A DNA stretch of 64,000 nt, from assembly GCF_002866925.1 (NCBI RefSeq), contig NZ_PKUQ01000015.1, positions 1-64,000 on the forward strand. The letters run 5' to 3'. The position numbers were made by a program, and so were the translations under genes. The stretch's first letter is position 1. Each line of letters opens with the position of its first letter. Under the pieces are notes generated by a model. The model ran no database searches. It was given only the letters and a program-made list of their open reading frames with translations, and was not told the DNA's origin. Positions 1 to 9,931 of this stretch are shown here, one piece after another. Source of the DNA: Cohaesibacter celericrescens (GTDB lineage Bacteria; Pseudomonadota; Alphaproteobacteria; Rhizobiales; Cohaesibacteraceae).

Positions 1-742
1 CAAAAATAGAATCAGAAAAAATAGAAAACAAATCCGGGCTGAATCCTTCGTGGGTCAATTATTGGTCAGATACGAAACATAAGATGTGTTTTTAGACCGT
101 GTTTTCTGGTGCGTGCTCCTCATATCCTCCTTATTATTGGTAGAAAATGAGCGATAACCTATGTTTCGCAATTTTTAATACGCATGTCAAAAGTGTTGTT
201 TCTAACCCAAATAAATTTACTAAATTAGCCAATCTGTCCAGCTTACATGAGTTATGTCAAAGATATAGCGATCTATTTGGGTGATTTCTTAAGCCGAATA
301 AGTTTGGAGAATGATATTTTGGGGAGCTGCAATGCATAATTGGAATAGATGTCAATCTGGACAAAAATTCCAAGCAAGTGTTATACGAAAGTCGAGTAAG
401 TGAGTAAGCGACTGGTGAATTGGTTGAAATGACTTTTCACATACGACGTCGTCTATTTTACTTGATGCCCAATTAATCGGTCCTAATTTCTAAATTCGGT
501 ATTATATGGCTCGTTTGTATCTACGGCATCCTACTGTCTTGAATTGTATTTTGGCATGTTCCGACTTCCTCCCTATACCAATTTGAGTGATCAACTCATA
601 TTGGAAGCATCTCTACGGCGAAGGCCTGCTTTTGTGACCCAAACATCAAACAGCTATCGCCTGTTCACCGTCACTTGTTTTTTGATGGTTCTAGACGCAG
701 AGCGGCTAAAATTTGAAATATGTAACGTTTGAAAGAATAGAT
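1..742. other. Gene-free AT-rich upstream region
   Basis: No convincing gene in about 740 bases at the left edge. The DNA is AT-rich and the open frames are short, with no recognisable protein. It must contain the promoter of acetate kinase at its right end, but I could not pick one -35/-10 pair over others. Confidence 0.5.
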
Positions 743-1951
743 ATGACACAAAGTGAAATGACAAAAGGGGCACTACTTGTTCTAAATAGTGGGTCTTCAA
801 GTGTTAAATTTACCATTTTTCAGGTGGGATCAAAGGCACAGGATCAGGTTTCTCCTCTCTTTGCGGGGCAATTGACAGGCATTGGTACAGATGCAAACCT
901 CAAGGCCAAAACGTCTGAGGGTAAGTTGATTACTAATGAATCATGGGCTGATAAGGACAGAGGGTCCGTTCCCGCGATCCTTCCTCACTTGCTTGAGTGG
1001 ATTGAAACAAACCTGCCAGCAGATTTGCCTTTAAAAGCTGCGGGGCATCGTGTGGTGCATGGTGGTGAAACCTACGATAAGCCCGTTTTGGTGCAAGGAG
1101 ATGTTTTCAAAAAGCTTGCCGACTTGAGTCCATTGGCACCGTTGCATCAACCACAAAATTTGGCGGCGATTGAAGCGTTGGCGAACAGTCGACCAGAGTT
1201 GCCGCAAGTTGCATGTTTTGATACAGCTTTCCATCAGACACAGCCACCATTGTCGACAACCTATGCTATCCCCAAACGTTATACTGATGAGGGTGTGCGT
1301 CGTTATGGTTTCCATGGTCTGTCTTATGAATATATTGCGCATAACTTACGTGAGAATAAACCAGACTTAGCCAAGGGCCGTGTTGTGGTTGCTCATTTGG
1401 GTAATGGCGCCAGCCTTACCGCGCTGGATAATGGAGTCAGCGTTGAAACATCGATGGGATTTTCTGCATTGGATGGTGTGCCCATGGGGACGCGTCCGGG
1501 CAGCTTGGATGCGGGCATCTTAATCCATCTTATGCGCACCTATGATATGGATGCTGATGATTTGGAAAAACTGCTATACCATCAGTGTGGTCTTCTTGGG
1601 GTCTCAAACATCTCCAATGACATGCGAGAGCTGGAAGAAAATAGTGATCCAAATGCACAGCTGGCAGTAGACCTGTTCAGCATCAAAGTTGCCAAGCAAA
1701 TTGCATCGCTCGCTATCACTCTTGGTGGAATTGATGGATTGATCTTCACTGCAGGTATTGGCGAACACGGTCCTATTATTCGCAAAAAGATATGTGATTA
1801 TTTGGCTTGGATTGGATTTGAATTGGATGTCGCAGCAAACGACGCCAACGAAGAATTGATCTCCACGGAGAGTTCAATTCCAGTCTACATCATACCAACG
1901 GATGAAGAACTTATGATCGCGCGACACACAGTCAATGTGTTATCTGCTTAG
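743..1951 (+). CDS. ackA: Acetate kinase
   Basis: Acetate kinase reversibly converts acetate and ATP to acetyl phosphate and ADP in the cytoplasm. The 402-residue protein has the family landmarks in order: LNSGSSSVKF at residues 14-23, RRYGFHGLSYEYI, AHLGNGASLTAL, TSMGFSALDGVPMGTRPG and FTAGIGEHG near the C-terminus. Length fits the family (about 400). The frame is open further upstream from a TTG at 713, but ATG 743, preceded by GAAAG, gives the normal N-terminus. No phosphotransacetylase or phosphoketolase gene is visible beside it; the 740 bases upstream are empty, so it looks monocistronic here. The usual glutamate-asparagine after GIG is GEH here, a mild variant. Recognition is firm. Confidence 0.95.
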   Translation: MTQSEMTKGALLVLNSGSSSVKFTIFQVGSKAQDQVSPLFAGQLTGIGTDANLKAKTSEGKLITNESWADKDRGSVPAILPHLLEWIETNLPADLPLKAAGHRVVHGGETYDKPVLVQGDVFKKLADLSPLAPLHQPQNLAAIEALANSRPELPQVACFDTAFHQTQPPLSTTYAIPKRYTDEGVRRYGFHGLSYEYIAHNLRENKPDLAKGRVVVAHLGNGASLTALDNGVSVETSMGFSALDGVPMGTRPGSLDAGILIHLMRTYDMDADDLEKLLYHQCGLLGVSNISNDMRELEENSDPNAQLAVDLFSIKVAKQIASLAITLGGIDGLIFTAGIGEHGPIIRKKICDYLAWIGFELDVAANDANEELISTESSIPVYIIPTDEELMIARHTVNVLSA

Positions 1952-1958
1952 ATGGATT

Positions 1959-2003
1959 TTCCCCTAGATCTTGCCCGATTAAAGGGAGCAGGATCTAGGG
2001 GAA
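1959..2003. repeat. 12-bp inverted repeat just after ackA
   Basis: TTCCCCTAGATC (1959-1970) and GATCTAGGGGAA (1992-2003) form a perfect 12-bp stem with a 21-base loop starting 8 bases after the ackA stop. There is no T-run after it, so it is a poor intrinsic terminator. It could be an mRNA 3'-end stabilising structure or a Rho-assisted stop. Confidence 0.5.
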
Positions 2004-2559
2004 GCACAAAAGGCATACTCTGTAGCGAACAACAAGACATAGTCAGAAGGTGGCCTATCACATCACTCATCTGAACATTCTGGTTGTCGGTGCGGAGTGC
2101 TGCTGCACCAAAGCTTTTGCAGCTATCGGTGATCTTGTCCCAGTATCTGATAGGCGTTTTTGAGTGCAAAAAGCAAAATGTCGCGACAAACAAAAGCGGA
2201 TCTAGAAGCCGATAAGTGAAAACGATAAGCATTCTTGCGCGCTATTTCTCAAATACGCAGAAAATATTTGCTTAGGCTTTGGGGAAAACCTCTCCAAAAA
2301 GTATCTGTTGCTCAACATGCCGCGAAAATTGCTTTTAAATTTTAGCTCATTGTTGGAACCTGACTGTACCAAAAGTGGCATAAGTTCGAATCTGCCTCTT
2401 ATTTGCGCGCGCATCGTTGGTTAGGGGTTGAACTCTCGCCAATAGTGCCGCAAAAACTGAACGACATTGTCGGCCGACAATGCCTTTACGCAGGCAACAA
2501 TCCTATTCTGAAACACGCATTGGTTAATTGGGATTGTTCAAGTGAAGTCGGAGCAAAAA
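2004..2559. other. Gene-free region between ackA and galE
   Basis: About 550 bases without a supported gene. Open frames on both strands (for example 2202-2414 minus) lack recognisable domains. Presumably carries the galE promoter close to its right end. Confidence 0.45.
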
Positions 2560-3564
2560 ATGAGCATTCTGGTAACAGGTGGCTGTGGTTATATCGGTAG
2601 CCACATGACGTGGAACTTGCATGATGCAGGGAAAGACGTCGTGATCATCGACAATCTGTCAACGGGTTTTTCCTGGTTGGTACCTGACTCTGTACCGGTG
2701 ATTGAAGGGGATATTGGCGACAGTGATTTGGTTGCACGCGTCATGAAGGAACATAATGTCGAAGCCGTGATTCATTTCGCTGGCTCCATTGTGGTGCCGG
2801 ACTCAGTAACCGATCCCCTCGGCTATTATTATAACAATACAGTCAAATCCCGCTCGCTGATTGAAAATGCCGTCAACGCAAAGGTCAAAGCTTTTATTTT
2901 CTCTTCGACTGCCGCGGTTTACGGCAATCCGGACGAAGCCGATGAACCATTGAAGGAAGACTTGGCACTTGAGCCCATTTCTCCCTATGGCACATCCAAA
3001 CTGATGACCGAATGGATGCTGCGTGACAGTGCTGTTGCCTATGACTTCACTTATGCTGCGCTCCGTTACTTCAATGTGGCCGGTGCCGACCCCGAAGGAC
3101 GCACGGGGCAATCCACTCCTACCGCAACCCACCTTATTAAAGTGGCCAATCAGGTGGCGTTGGGGCAGCGGGATTCTCTTGCCATCTTTGGCGATGATTA
3201 CCCAACTGCCGATGGCACTTGTATCAGGGATTATATCCATGTAAGTGATCTGGTTGCCGCTCACGCTTTGGCGCTGGAAAGCTTGTTGAACGGGCATGAG
3301 TCATTTGTCGCCAACTGTGGTTATGGCAAAGGCTATTCCGTGTTGGAAGTTGTGGAAGCGGTGCGCCGTGTTTCAAATGTTGATTTTGCTGCAAAAGTCA
3401 CAGACCGCCGCGATGGTGATCCTGCTGCGTTGGTTGCAGACTCAACGCGGCTGCGTGGCATCACCGGCTGGGCACCTCAACATGACGACCTAGATTTGAT
3501 TGTCAAAACCGCTCTTGATTGGGAAAAGCGGTTGATTGAAAAAGGACACAATCGGGCCTTATAG
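2560..3564 (+). CDS. galE: UDP-glucose 4-epimerase
   Basis: An extended SDR enzyme that interconverts UDP-glucose and UDP-galactose with tightly bound NAD. The 334-residue protein begins with the Rossmann motif TGGCGYIGSH (residues 6-15), has SSTAAVYG around the catalytic serine and the YxxxK pair in SPYGTSK (Y143, K147), and carries AALRYFNVAGADPEGRTGQ and CIRDYIHVSDL typical of GalE. ATG 2560 is preceded by GGAG at 2550-2553; a GTG at 2542 in the same frame would only add six residues. The Leloir partners galT and galK are 56 kb away, so this copy may serve polysaccharide precursor supply as well as galactose use. The family is certain; preference for glucose over N-acetyl sugars is inferred. 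Confidence 0.93.
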   Translation: MSILVTGGCGYIGSHMTWNLHDAGKDVVIIDNLSTGFSWLVPDSVPVIEGDIGDSDLVARVMKEHNVEAVIHFAGSIVVPDSVTDPLGYYYNNTVKSRSLIENAVNAKVKAFIFSSTAAVYGNPDEADEPLKEDLALEPISPYGTSKLMTEWMLRDSAVAYDFTYAALRYFNVAGADPEGRTGQSTPTATHLIKVANQVALGQRDSLAIFGDDYPTADGTCIRDYIHVSDLVAAHALALESLLNGHESFVANCGYGKGYSVLEVVEAVRRVSNVDFAAKVTDRRDGDPAALVADSTRLRGITGWAPQHDDLDLIVKTALDWEKRLIEKGHNRAL

Positions 3565-3841
3565 GCCAAGGGTTGGATGTCACTAAGCACGAACAGGCAG
3601 CACAAGGAAGCTTGTTCGCAAAATTTGAGCAACCTTAGGACGAGATTTTGCTTCGACCGGTACAGTTCATCTGTTCGGACGTTAACGCTACAGCTTTGTC
3701 TGTCGCTGGGGCGGGATATTTCTTACAGATGCGTCTGGGAGAGTGTATCTCGATTTGGATTTCCTTATCTTGGCCAAGACCATTGTCTTTTAGGAATTGG
3801 CAGACTGTTGGACCCATGAGATGAGTATGAGAAAAAACACG

Positions 3842-4750
3842 ATGCACCAGAAAACCACATCCCATCTCAAACGTCTTGAGCATGAGAGTCTCCATATCAT
3901 TCGTGAGGTTGCGGCCGAGTTCAAGAACCCTGTGATGCTCTATTCGATCGGTAAAGACAGTGCCGTGATGTTGCATTTGGCACGCAAGGCCTTCTTTCCC
4001 TCGCGCTTGCCTTTCCCGTTGTTGCATGTGGATACGACGTGGAAATTCCGTGAGATGATTGCGTTCCGCGATCGCATCGCCAAGGAATATGATCTTGATC
4101 TGATTGTGCATACCAATGAAGAAGGCCGTGCAAACAATGTCAATCCGTTTGATCATGGCTCGTCGCTTTATACGCAAGTGATGAAGACCGATGCCTTGAA
4201 GCAAGCCCTGACGGACCATAAATTTGATGCCGCTTTTGGCGGCGCACGGCGCGATGAAGAAAAGTCGCGCGCCAAAGAGCGGATTTTTTCCTTCCGGTCT
4301 GAAAACCACAGTTGGGACCCAAAGAACCAGCGCCCCGAGCTTTGGAATATCTTTAACACGCGTATCAAGCCCGGCGAGAGCATTCGTGTCTTCCCGCTGT
4401 CCAACTGGACCGAACAAGACATCTGGCAATATATCATGCTGGAAAACATTCCCATCGTGCCGTTGTATTTGGCCAAAGAGCGCCCTGTGGTCAAGCGCGA
4501 TGGTGCGTGGATTATGGTCGATGACGAGCGCCTGCCGTTGTCTGAGGGCGAGGTGGTGCAGAATAAGCTCATCCGCTTCCGCACTCTGGGCTGTTATCCG
4601 CTGACCGGTGCAGTGGAAAGCCCAGCTGCCAACCTTGAAGAGATTTTTGAAGAAATGCTTGTTGCCCGCACCTCGGAGCGGGAAGGGCGGATGATCGACC
4701 ATGACGATGCTGCGTCGATGGAGAAGAAGAAGCGCGAGGGATATTTCTGA
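3842..4750 (+). CDS. cysD: Sulfate adenylyltransferase subunit 2
   Basis: Catalytic subunit of ATP sulfurylase, making adenosine 5'-phosphosulfate (APS) from sulfate and ATP together with the GTPase subunit CysN. It contains the N-type ATP pyrophosphatase loop [17 protein letters not shown], the HVDTTWKF segment, and the arginine-rich [20 protein letters not shown] stretch. ATG 3842 gives 302 residues, the same length as E. coli CysD; ATGs at 3821 and 3827 are possible but add residues absent from the family. The stop overlaps the next start by one base (TGATG), so the two subunits are translationally coupled. The same pair is called NodP/NodQ in rhizobia when it serves sulfation. Confidence 0.95.
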   Translation: MHQKTTSHLKRLEHESLHIIREVAAEFKNPVMLYSIGKDSAVMLHLARKAFFPSRLPFPLLHVDTTWKFREMIAFRDRIAKEYDLDLIVHTNEEGRANNVNPFDHGSSLYTQVMKTDALKQALTDHKFDAAFGGARRDEEKSRAKERIFSFRSENHSWDPKNQRPELWNIFNTRIKPGESIRVFPLSNWTEQDIWQYIMLENIPIVPLYLAKERPVVKRDGAWIMVDDERLPLSEGEVVQNKLIRFRTLGCYPLTGAVESPAANLEEIFEEMLVARTSEREGRMIDHDDAASMEKKKREGYF

Positions 4751-6678
4751 TGACGATTGTAACCGAGCCCAAGCAGGTTTCTTCCGCCGTTGCCACCAAG
4801 GGCGACAGTTTTGGCCACGAGCAAAGCCGTGATCTCTTGCGTTTTCTGACCTGTGGCAGTGTGGACGATGGCAAATCGACCCTGATTGGCCGTCTGCTGT
4901 ATGACAGCAAGACCATTTTTGAAGACCAGATGACAGCGCTTGAAGCAGTCAGTAAAAAGCACGGTACAGTCGGCGATGAGGTCGATCTGGCTTTGTTGCT
5001 CGACGGGCTTCAGGCCGAGCAGGAGCAGGGCATCACCATCGATGTTGCTTACCGCTTTTTTGCCTCGGAGAAACGCAAATTCATTGTCGCCGACACCCCC
5101 GGCCATGAGCAATATACCCGCAACATGGCGACCGGCGCCTCCAACTGTGATCTGGCCGTCATTCTGGTCGATGCCCGCAAAGGCATTCTTACCCAGACCC
5201 GCCGCCACAGCTTTATAAACTCATTGATCGGCGTACGCCATGTGGTGCTTGCCATCAATAAAATGGATCTGATGGACTTCGACCAAGAGGTCTTTGACAC
5301 AATCGTCGCTGACTATAAGGATTTTGCCCAAAGTTTTGAATTTGAGACCATCGCAGCTGTGCCGTTGTCTGCCCGTTTTGGCGACAATGTGGTGACCAGA
5401 AGCGACAACACCCCTTGGTATGATGGCCCCACCCTGCTTGGCTATCTGGAAGAAATCGATGTCGAAAGCGCCGATCTGGCGCTGCCATTTCGCTTTCCCG
5501 TCCAGTGGGTGAATCGTCCCAATCTCAACTTTCGAGGGTTTTCCGGCACTGTGGCCTCTGGCTTGGCCCGCGTTGGCGATGAGCTCGTGGTTGCCAAATC
5601 CGGCAAAACCAGCCGTATCAAATCGATTGTCACCATGGATGGGGATCAGGAGGATACCGAAGCAGGCGAGGCCGTCACCATCACGCTTGAGGATGAGATC
5701 GATATTTCTCGAGGCGATCTGCTGGCCCCAAGCGCCCACCGCCCACTGGTGACCGACCAGATCTCGGCCCATTTGATCTGGATGGATAGCACGCATTTGC
5801 TGTTGGGGCGTCCTTATATCATTAAAATGGGGAGTCAACAGGTTCAAACCACGGTCACCAGCCTCAAGCACAAGTTAGACGTCAATGATGCGTCGCATCT
5901 GACAGCAGGCAAGACGTTGGAGCTGAATGAAATCGGCTTCTGCAATATGGCCTTTGCCGAACCTTTGGCGATGGATACCTATGAAGAGAACCAGAAAACC
6001 GGTTCCTTCATTTTGATTGATCGCTTCACCAACCAGACCGTTGCTGCGGGTTTGGTTTGGTTTGGTTTGCGCCGGGCAGAAAACATCCATTGGCAGGCGG
6101 TGGACGTTGACAAGGGTGCCCGGGCCGAGCAAAAGCATCAGAAACCCAAAGTGCTTTGGTTCACCGGTCTTTCCGGCTCGGGTAAATCCACCATCGCCAA
6201 TCTGGTTGAAAAGAAGCTGCATGGTGATGGCCGTCACACCTATTTGCTCGATGGCGACAATGTTCGCCATGGTCTCAACAAGGATTTGGGTTTCACCGAT
6301 GTGGATCGTGTGGAGAATATCCGCCGCATTGGTGAGGTCTCACGATTGATGGTGGATGCTGGTTTGATCGTACTCACCGCGTTCATCTCGCCTTACGCCT
6401 CCGAACGCCGTTTGGCACGGGAAATGTTGGAAGAGGGCGAGTTTATCGAAGTCTTCGTTGATACCCCGCTTGAGATCTGCGAGCAGCGCGACGTCAAAGG
6501 GCTTTATGCCAAAGCGCGGCAGGGCAAGATCAAAAACTTCACCGGCATCGACGCCCCCTATGAAGCACCCCTCAACCCCGAAATCCACGTCAATACATCA
6601 ACTATGACAGCTCAAGACGCCGCCGAGAGAATTGTCGATCTTTTGAGCAGAGATGACGTTTATGATTGGTCTATCTAG
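4750..6678 (+). CDS. cysN/cysC: Bifunctional sulfate adenylyltransferase subunit 1 / APS kinase
   Basis: A 642-residue fusion. The N-terminal half is the EF-Tu-like GTPase subunit of ATP sulfurylase: P-loop GSVDDGKST at 36-44, [12 protein letters not shown] from 115, NKMD at 170-173, followed by beta-barrel domains. The C-terminal APS kinase starts near 465, with P-loop GLSGSGKS at 473-480, [16 protein letters not shown] and [10 protein letters not shown]. It therefore couples GTP hydrolysis to APS synthesis and then phosphorylates APS to PAPS. This NodQ-like fusion is common in Hyphomicrobiales. The ATG shares one base with the cysD stop. PAPS can feed sulfate reduction or sulfotransferases; no cysH or sulfotransferase lies in the window. 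Confidence 0.95.
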   Translation: MTIVTEPKQVSSAVATKGDSFGHEQSRDLLRFLTCGSVDDGKSTLIGRLLYDSKTIFEDQMTALEAVSKKHGTVGDEVDLALLLDGLQAEQEQGITIDVAYRFFASEKRKFIVADTPGHEQYTRNMATGASNCDLAVILVDARKGILTQTRRHSFINSLIGVRHVVLAINKMDLMDFDQEVFDTIVADYKDFAQSFEFETIAAVPLSARFGDNVVTRSDNTPWYDGPTLLGYLEEIDVESADLALPFRFPVQWVNRPNLNFRGFSGTVASGLARVGDELVVAKSGKTSRIKSIVTMDGDQEDTEAGEAVTITLEDEIDISRGDLLAPSAHRPLVTDQISAHLIWMDSTHLLLGRPYIIKMGSQQVQTTVTSLKHKLDVNDASHLTAGKTLELNEIGFCNMAFAEPLAMDTYEENQKTGSFILIDRFTNQTVAAGLVWFGLRRAENIHWQAVDVDKGARAEQKHQKPKVLWFTGLSGSGKSTIANLVEKKLHGDGRHTYLLDGDNVRHGLNKDLGFTDVDRVENIRRIGEVSRLMVDAGLIVLTAFISPYASERRLAREMLEEGEFIEVFVDTPLEICEQRDVKGLYAKARQGKIKNFTGIDAPYEAPLNPEIHVNTSTMTAQDAAERIVDLLSRDDVYDWSI

Positions 6679-6755
6679 CAAAGGCATCCGCACTGTCGCC
6701 AAATTGGCCAGGGTCTAAATGAACACTCCCTCAATGGGGGCCCGAACGCTTCCAT

Positions 6756-6787
6756 AAAAGGCCGCCTTGAATGGCGGCCTTTTTATT
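6756..6787 (+). terminator. Intrinsic terminator after cysD-cysNC
   Basis: AAAAGGCCGCC, a 6-base loop, then GGCGGCC followed by TTTTTATT. Strong GC stem plus T-run about 80 bases after the cysNC stop. The A-run on the left side would let it work on the other strand too. Confidence 0.9.
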
Positions 6788-7055
6788 GGGGACTGGTCTT
6801 GAAACGAGCCAGAAAGGTCCCGCCGGAGCTTTGCCGGGGACTGCATTGTTTACAATGCCAAAGGAGGGACTTGCAAAAGCTGTTACATAAGGTCAAACAT
6901 GAACGATAATTGTTTGCAGGTCGGCCATCGGGCAGATTGCAAACTGAAAGCACAGGATAGTGTAACCCTTGTGCGCGACACCAGAATTGGTGATTCATTC
7001 CAGCGTTCATAAAGAGCGCTGATTTGGCTAACCCGATCAATCAAAGAGATGATAC
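6788..7055. other. Intergenic region before gmd
   Basis: With the terminator, the cysNC-gmd gap is about 375 bases and holds no supported gene. An 85-codon minus-strand frame here has no recognisable domain. The right end should contain the gmd promoter; AAAGAGA at 7043-7049 is the likely ribosome binding site. Confidence 0.4.
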
Positions 7056-8177
7056 ATGACGAAAGTTGCCCTGATTACAGGTATTACCGGCCAGGACGGA
7101 TCCTATTTGGCCGAGTTGCTCCTTGAGCAGGGATATGAAGTTCATGGCATCAAGCGGCGTGCATCCAGCTTCAATACCCAGCGGATTGATCATATTTATC
7201 AGGATCCGCATACACCCAATCCGAAACTCAAATTATATTACGGCGACTTGACCGATAGTTCTAACCTGACACGCATATTGCAAGAGGTTCAACCCGACGA
7301 GGTCTATAACCTCGGCGCGCAGTCGCATGTTGCTGTCAGTTTTGCGTCGCCGGAATATACTGCGGATGTTGACGCGATGGGGACTTTGCGCTTGCTGGAA
7401 GCGATCCGTTTTCTGGGGATGGAAAAGAAAACCCGCTTTTATCAGGCTTCGACATCCGAGTTATATGGTCTGGTACAAGAGACACCCCAGACCGAAACGA
7501 CCCCCTTTCATCCCCGCTCTCCCTATGCGGTTGCCAAACTCTATGCTTATTGGATAACGGTCAATTATCGTGAAGCCTACGGGATGTATGCCTGCAATGG
7601 TATTCTGTTTAATCATGAGAGCCCACGTCGCGGGGAAACCTTTGTGACACGCAAGATAACCCGTGGTCTGGCCAATATTGCGCAAGGGTTGGAAAGCTGC
7701 CTACATATGGGCAACATCGACGCACTGCGCGATTGGGGCCACGCCAAAGACTATGTCCGTATGCAGTGGATGATGCTGCAACAGGATACGCCAGACGACT
7801 TCGTCATCGCGACAGGCAAGCAATATTCGGTGCGTGAGTTCATCGGCTGGTCAGCCAAAGAGCTAGGCGTCACGCTGCGCTTTGAAGGCGAGGGGCTGGA
7901 CGAGGTTGGTATTGTCGAGGCAGTTGAAGGCGATGATGCGCCCGCGTTGACCGTGGGAGATGTGATTTTGCGTATTGATCCGCGTTATTTCCGCCCCGCT
8001 GAAGTGGAGACCTTGCTCGGTGACCCAACCAAGGCCAAGGAAAAGCTTGGTTGGGTGCCACAGATCACAGCACAGCAAATGTGTTCTGAAATGGTCGTGG
8101 AAGATCTCAAAGAAGCCAAACGCCATGCCCTTCTCAAACAGCATGGATTGGATTTGCCAGTCAGCCTTGAGAATTAG
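7056..8177 (+). CDS. gmd: GDP-mannose 4,6-dehydratase
   Basis: Converts GDP-D-mannose to GDP-4-keto-6-deoxy-D-mannose, the entry to GDP-fucose, GDP-rhamnose or perosamine for LPS and capsule. The 373-residue protein starts with [19 protein letters not shown], followed by [20 protein letters not shown], which is diagnostic for Gmd; it has STSELYG and [10 protein letters not shown] (catalytic Tyr-x3-Lys) and the [18 protein letters not shown] segment. ATG 7056 follows a purine-rich site. No fucose synthase (fcl/wcaG) or GDP-4-keto-6-deoxymannose reductase is adjacent, so the final GDP sugar cannot be told. The downstream manC supplies its substrate. Confidence 0.95.
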   Translation: MTKVALITGITGQDGSYLAELLLEQGYEVHGIKRRASSFNTQRIDHIYQDPHTPNPKLKLYYGDLTDSSNLTRILQEVQPDEVYNLGAQSHVAVSFASPEYTADVDAMGTLRLLEAIRFLGMEKKTRFYQASTSELYGLVQETPQTETTPFHPRSPYAVAKLYAYWITVNYREAYGMYACNGILFNHESPRRGETFVTRKITRGLANIAQGLESCLHMGNIDALRDWGHAKDYVRMQWMMLQQDTPDDFVIATGKQYSVREFIGWSAKELGVTLRFEGEGLDEVGIVEAVEGDDAPALTVGDVILRIDPRYFRPAEVETLLGDPTKAKEKLGWVPQITAQQMCSEMVVEDLKEAKRHALLKQHGLDLPVSLEN

Positions 8178-8473
8178 CGGGTAGAATAAACCATTGCCAT
8201 CCTGCGCAAGACTATGGATATCAACCGCTTTGGAACCATAGTTCGCAAAGTGTTGAACGCATTGGACAAAGATATCAAGGCGACTTATGAATGGTTGGTA
8301 TTAAGGCTTGGACATGGTGCGACTTGACCCTTTTGGCGCAACCTCAAGCTTGGAACTATAGGCAAGCCGGGCGCGCCTTCGGCTTTGATTTTGGTGCCGG
8401 ATTTGATAGTGCGTTGGGGGCCTGATTGGCAGCCCCATCCGGTGGAGCGAATAAGCGAAGAAAGTTAAACGGC
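8178..8473. other. Intergenic region between gmd and manC
   Basis: About 296 bases. A frame runs through much of it into manC from a TTG at 8426, but the upstream residues match nothing in the ManC family. I saw no convincing gene remnant. Confidence 0.35.
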
Positions 8474-9895
8474 ATGATTACCCCTGTTTTGTTGTGTGGC
8501 GGTTCTGGAACCCGGCTTTGGCCTTTGTCTCGCAAAAGCTACCCAAAGCAATTTGTGCCCCTGGTTGGTGATGAAACCTTGTTTCAGGCGTCGGCCAAGC
8601 GATTGACTGGTCCCGATTACGCTCCTCCGATTATTGTTACCAATTCTGATTTTCGCTTCATTGTGACGGAACAGCTTATCGATGAAGGGATCGACCCCGG
8701 CGCAATTCTAATTGAGCCAACTGCCCGAAATACGGCACCGGCTGTGCTTGCCGCAGCGCTTTGGCAAGCACAAACAGATCCGAATGCCCTGATGTTGGTT
8801 GCACCTTCAGATCATGTGGTACCTGATGCGCACGCTTTCCGCGCCGCTGTCGAGGTTGGCTGTCAGGCAGCAAGAGATGGCAAGCTGGTAACCTTTGGCA
8901 TCAAGCCGACTCATGCCGAAACTGGTTATGGCTATTTGGAATTGACCGAGGATATTGGCGCCGCCGAAACTCGCGTCATTGGTCTTGAGCGCTTTGTCGA
9001 GAAACCTAATAGTGAAGATGCCGAAACGATGGTTTCATCCGGACGGTTTCTCTGGAATGCCGGTATCTTCCTGTTTTCAGTCAAAACTATCATAGAGGCG
9101 TTTCGTGCCCATGCGCCAAACCTGATTGCACCGGTCGAAGCCTCGGTTAAACAAGCCCGTGCTGATCTGGGATTTCTGCGCCTCGATCCGGAAAGTTGGG
9201 CCAAAGCGCAAGATATCTCCATTGATTATGCGGTGATGGAACGCGCTGACAATTTGGCCGTTGTGCCATTTTCCGCTGGCTGGTCCGATTTGGGCGGCTG
9301 GGATGCGGTCTGGCGTGAAAGCGCCCGTGACGAACTGGGCGTTGCCACTTCGGGGCGCGCGACATCCATTGAATGCACCAATTCTTTGCTGCGCTCCGAA
9401 GATGATAGTCTGGAAGTGGTCGGGATTGGCCTCAAGAATATCATCACGGTTGCGATGCCGGACGCCGTACTTGTCGCTGATGTAAGTCGTGCGCAGGATG
9501 TGCGCAAAGCGGTTGAAGCCCTGAAAGCCAAAAAGGCGCATCAGGCAGAGTCCTTCCCTCTTGATCATCGCCCATGGGGATGGTTTGAAAGCCTTGTGAT
9601 TGGCCAGCGTTTTCAGGTCAAGCGTATCGTTGTGCATCCCGGAGCAGCCTTGTCGCTGCAATCTCATCACCATCGCTCCGAACACTGGATCGTGGTGGAA
9701 GGCACCGCCAAGGTCACTGTCGACGAAGATGTCCGTTTGATCACCGAAAACCAATCGGTCTATATCCCGCTGGGTGCTGTCCACCGTATGGAAAACCCCG
9801 GAAAAGTGCCGATGGTCCTGATAGAAGTTCAAACCGGTTCTTATCTGGGTGAAGATGACATCATTCGATATGAAGATGTCTATGCCAGAGACTGA
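8474..9895 (+). CDS. manC: Mannose-1-phosphate guanylyltransferase / mannose-6-phosphate isomerase
   Basis: Type II bifunctional enzyme making GDP-mannose. The N-terminal nucleotidyltransferase has LLCGGSGTRLWPLSRKSYPK at residues 6-25 and FVEKP; the C-terminal cupin isomerase domain has the metal-binding QSHHHRSEHWIVVEGTAKV stretch. ATG 8474 gives 473 residues, normal for ManC/CpsB, with AGAAAG upstream; a TTG at 8426 in frame is less likely. It sits between gmd, which uses its product, and a UDP-uronate epimerase-like gene, and all three point to surface polysaccharide synthesis. Confidence 0.95.
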   Translation: MITPVLLCGGSGTRLWPLSRKSYPKQFVPLVGDETLFQASAKRLTGPDYAPPIIVTNSDFRFIVTEQLIDEGIDPGAILIEPTARNTAPAVLAAALWQAQTDPNALMLVAPSDHVVPDAHAFRAAVEVGCQAARDGKLVTFGIKPTHAETGYGYLELTEDIGAAETRVIGLERFVEKPNSEDAETMVSSGRFLWNAGIFLFSVKTIIEAFRAHAPNLIAPVEASVKQARADLGFLRLDPESWAKAQDISIDYAVMERADNLAVVPFSAGWSDLGGWDAVWRESARDELGVATSGRATSIECTNSLLRSEDDSLEVVGIGLKNIITVAMPDAVLVADVSRAQDVRKAVEALKAKKAHQAESFPLDHRPWGWFESLVIGQRFQVKRIVVHPGAALSLQSHHHRSEHWIVVEGTAKVTVDEDVRLITENQSVYIPLGAVHRMENPGKVPMVLIEVQTGSYLGEDDIIRYEDVYARD

Positions 9896-9931
9896 AATAC
9901 AATCGGCCTATTCCCCCTTATATGCTTATAG

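Noticed and set aside
544..732. 62-codon plus-strand frame before ackA
   Set aside because: No ribosome site, no domain, low-complexity composition and overlap with the ackA leader.
3635..4702. 355-codon minus-strand frame
   Set aside because: Antisense shadow of cysD, which has all catalytic motifs on the plus strand.
9077..9832. 251-codon minus-strand frame
   Set aside because: Antisense shadow of manC.
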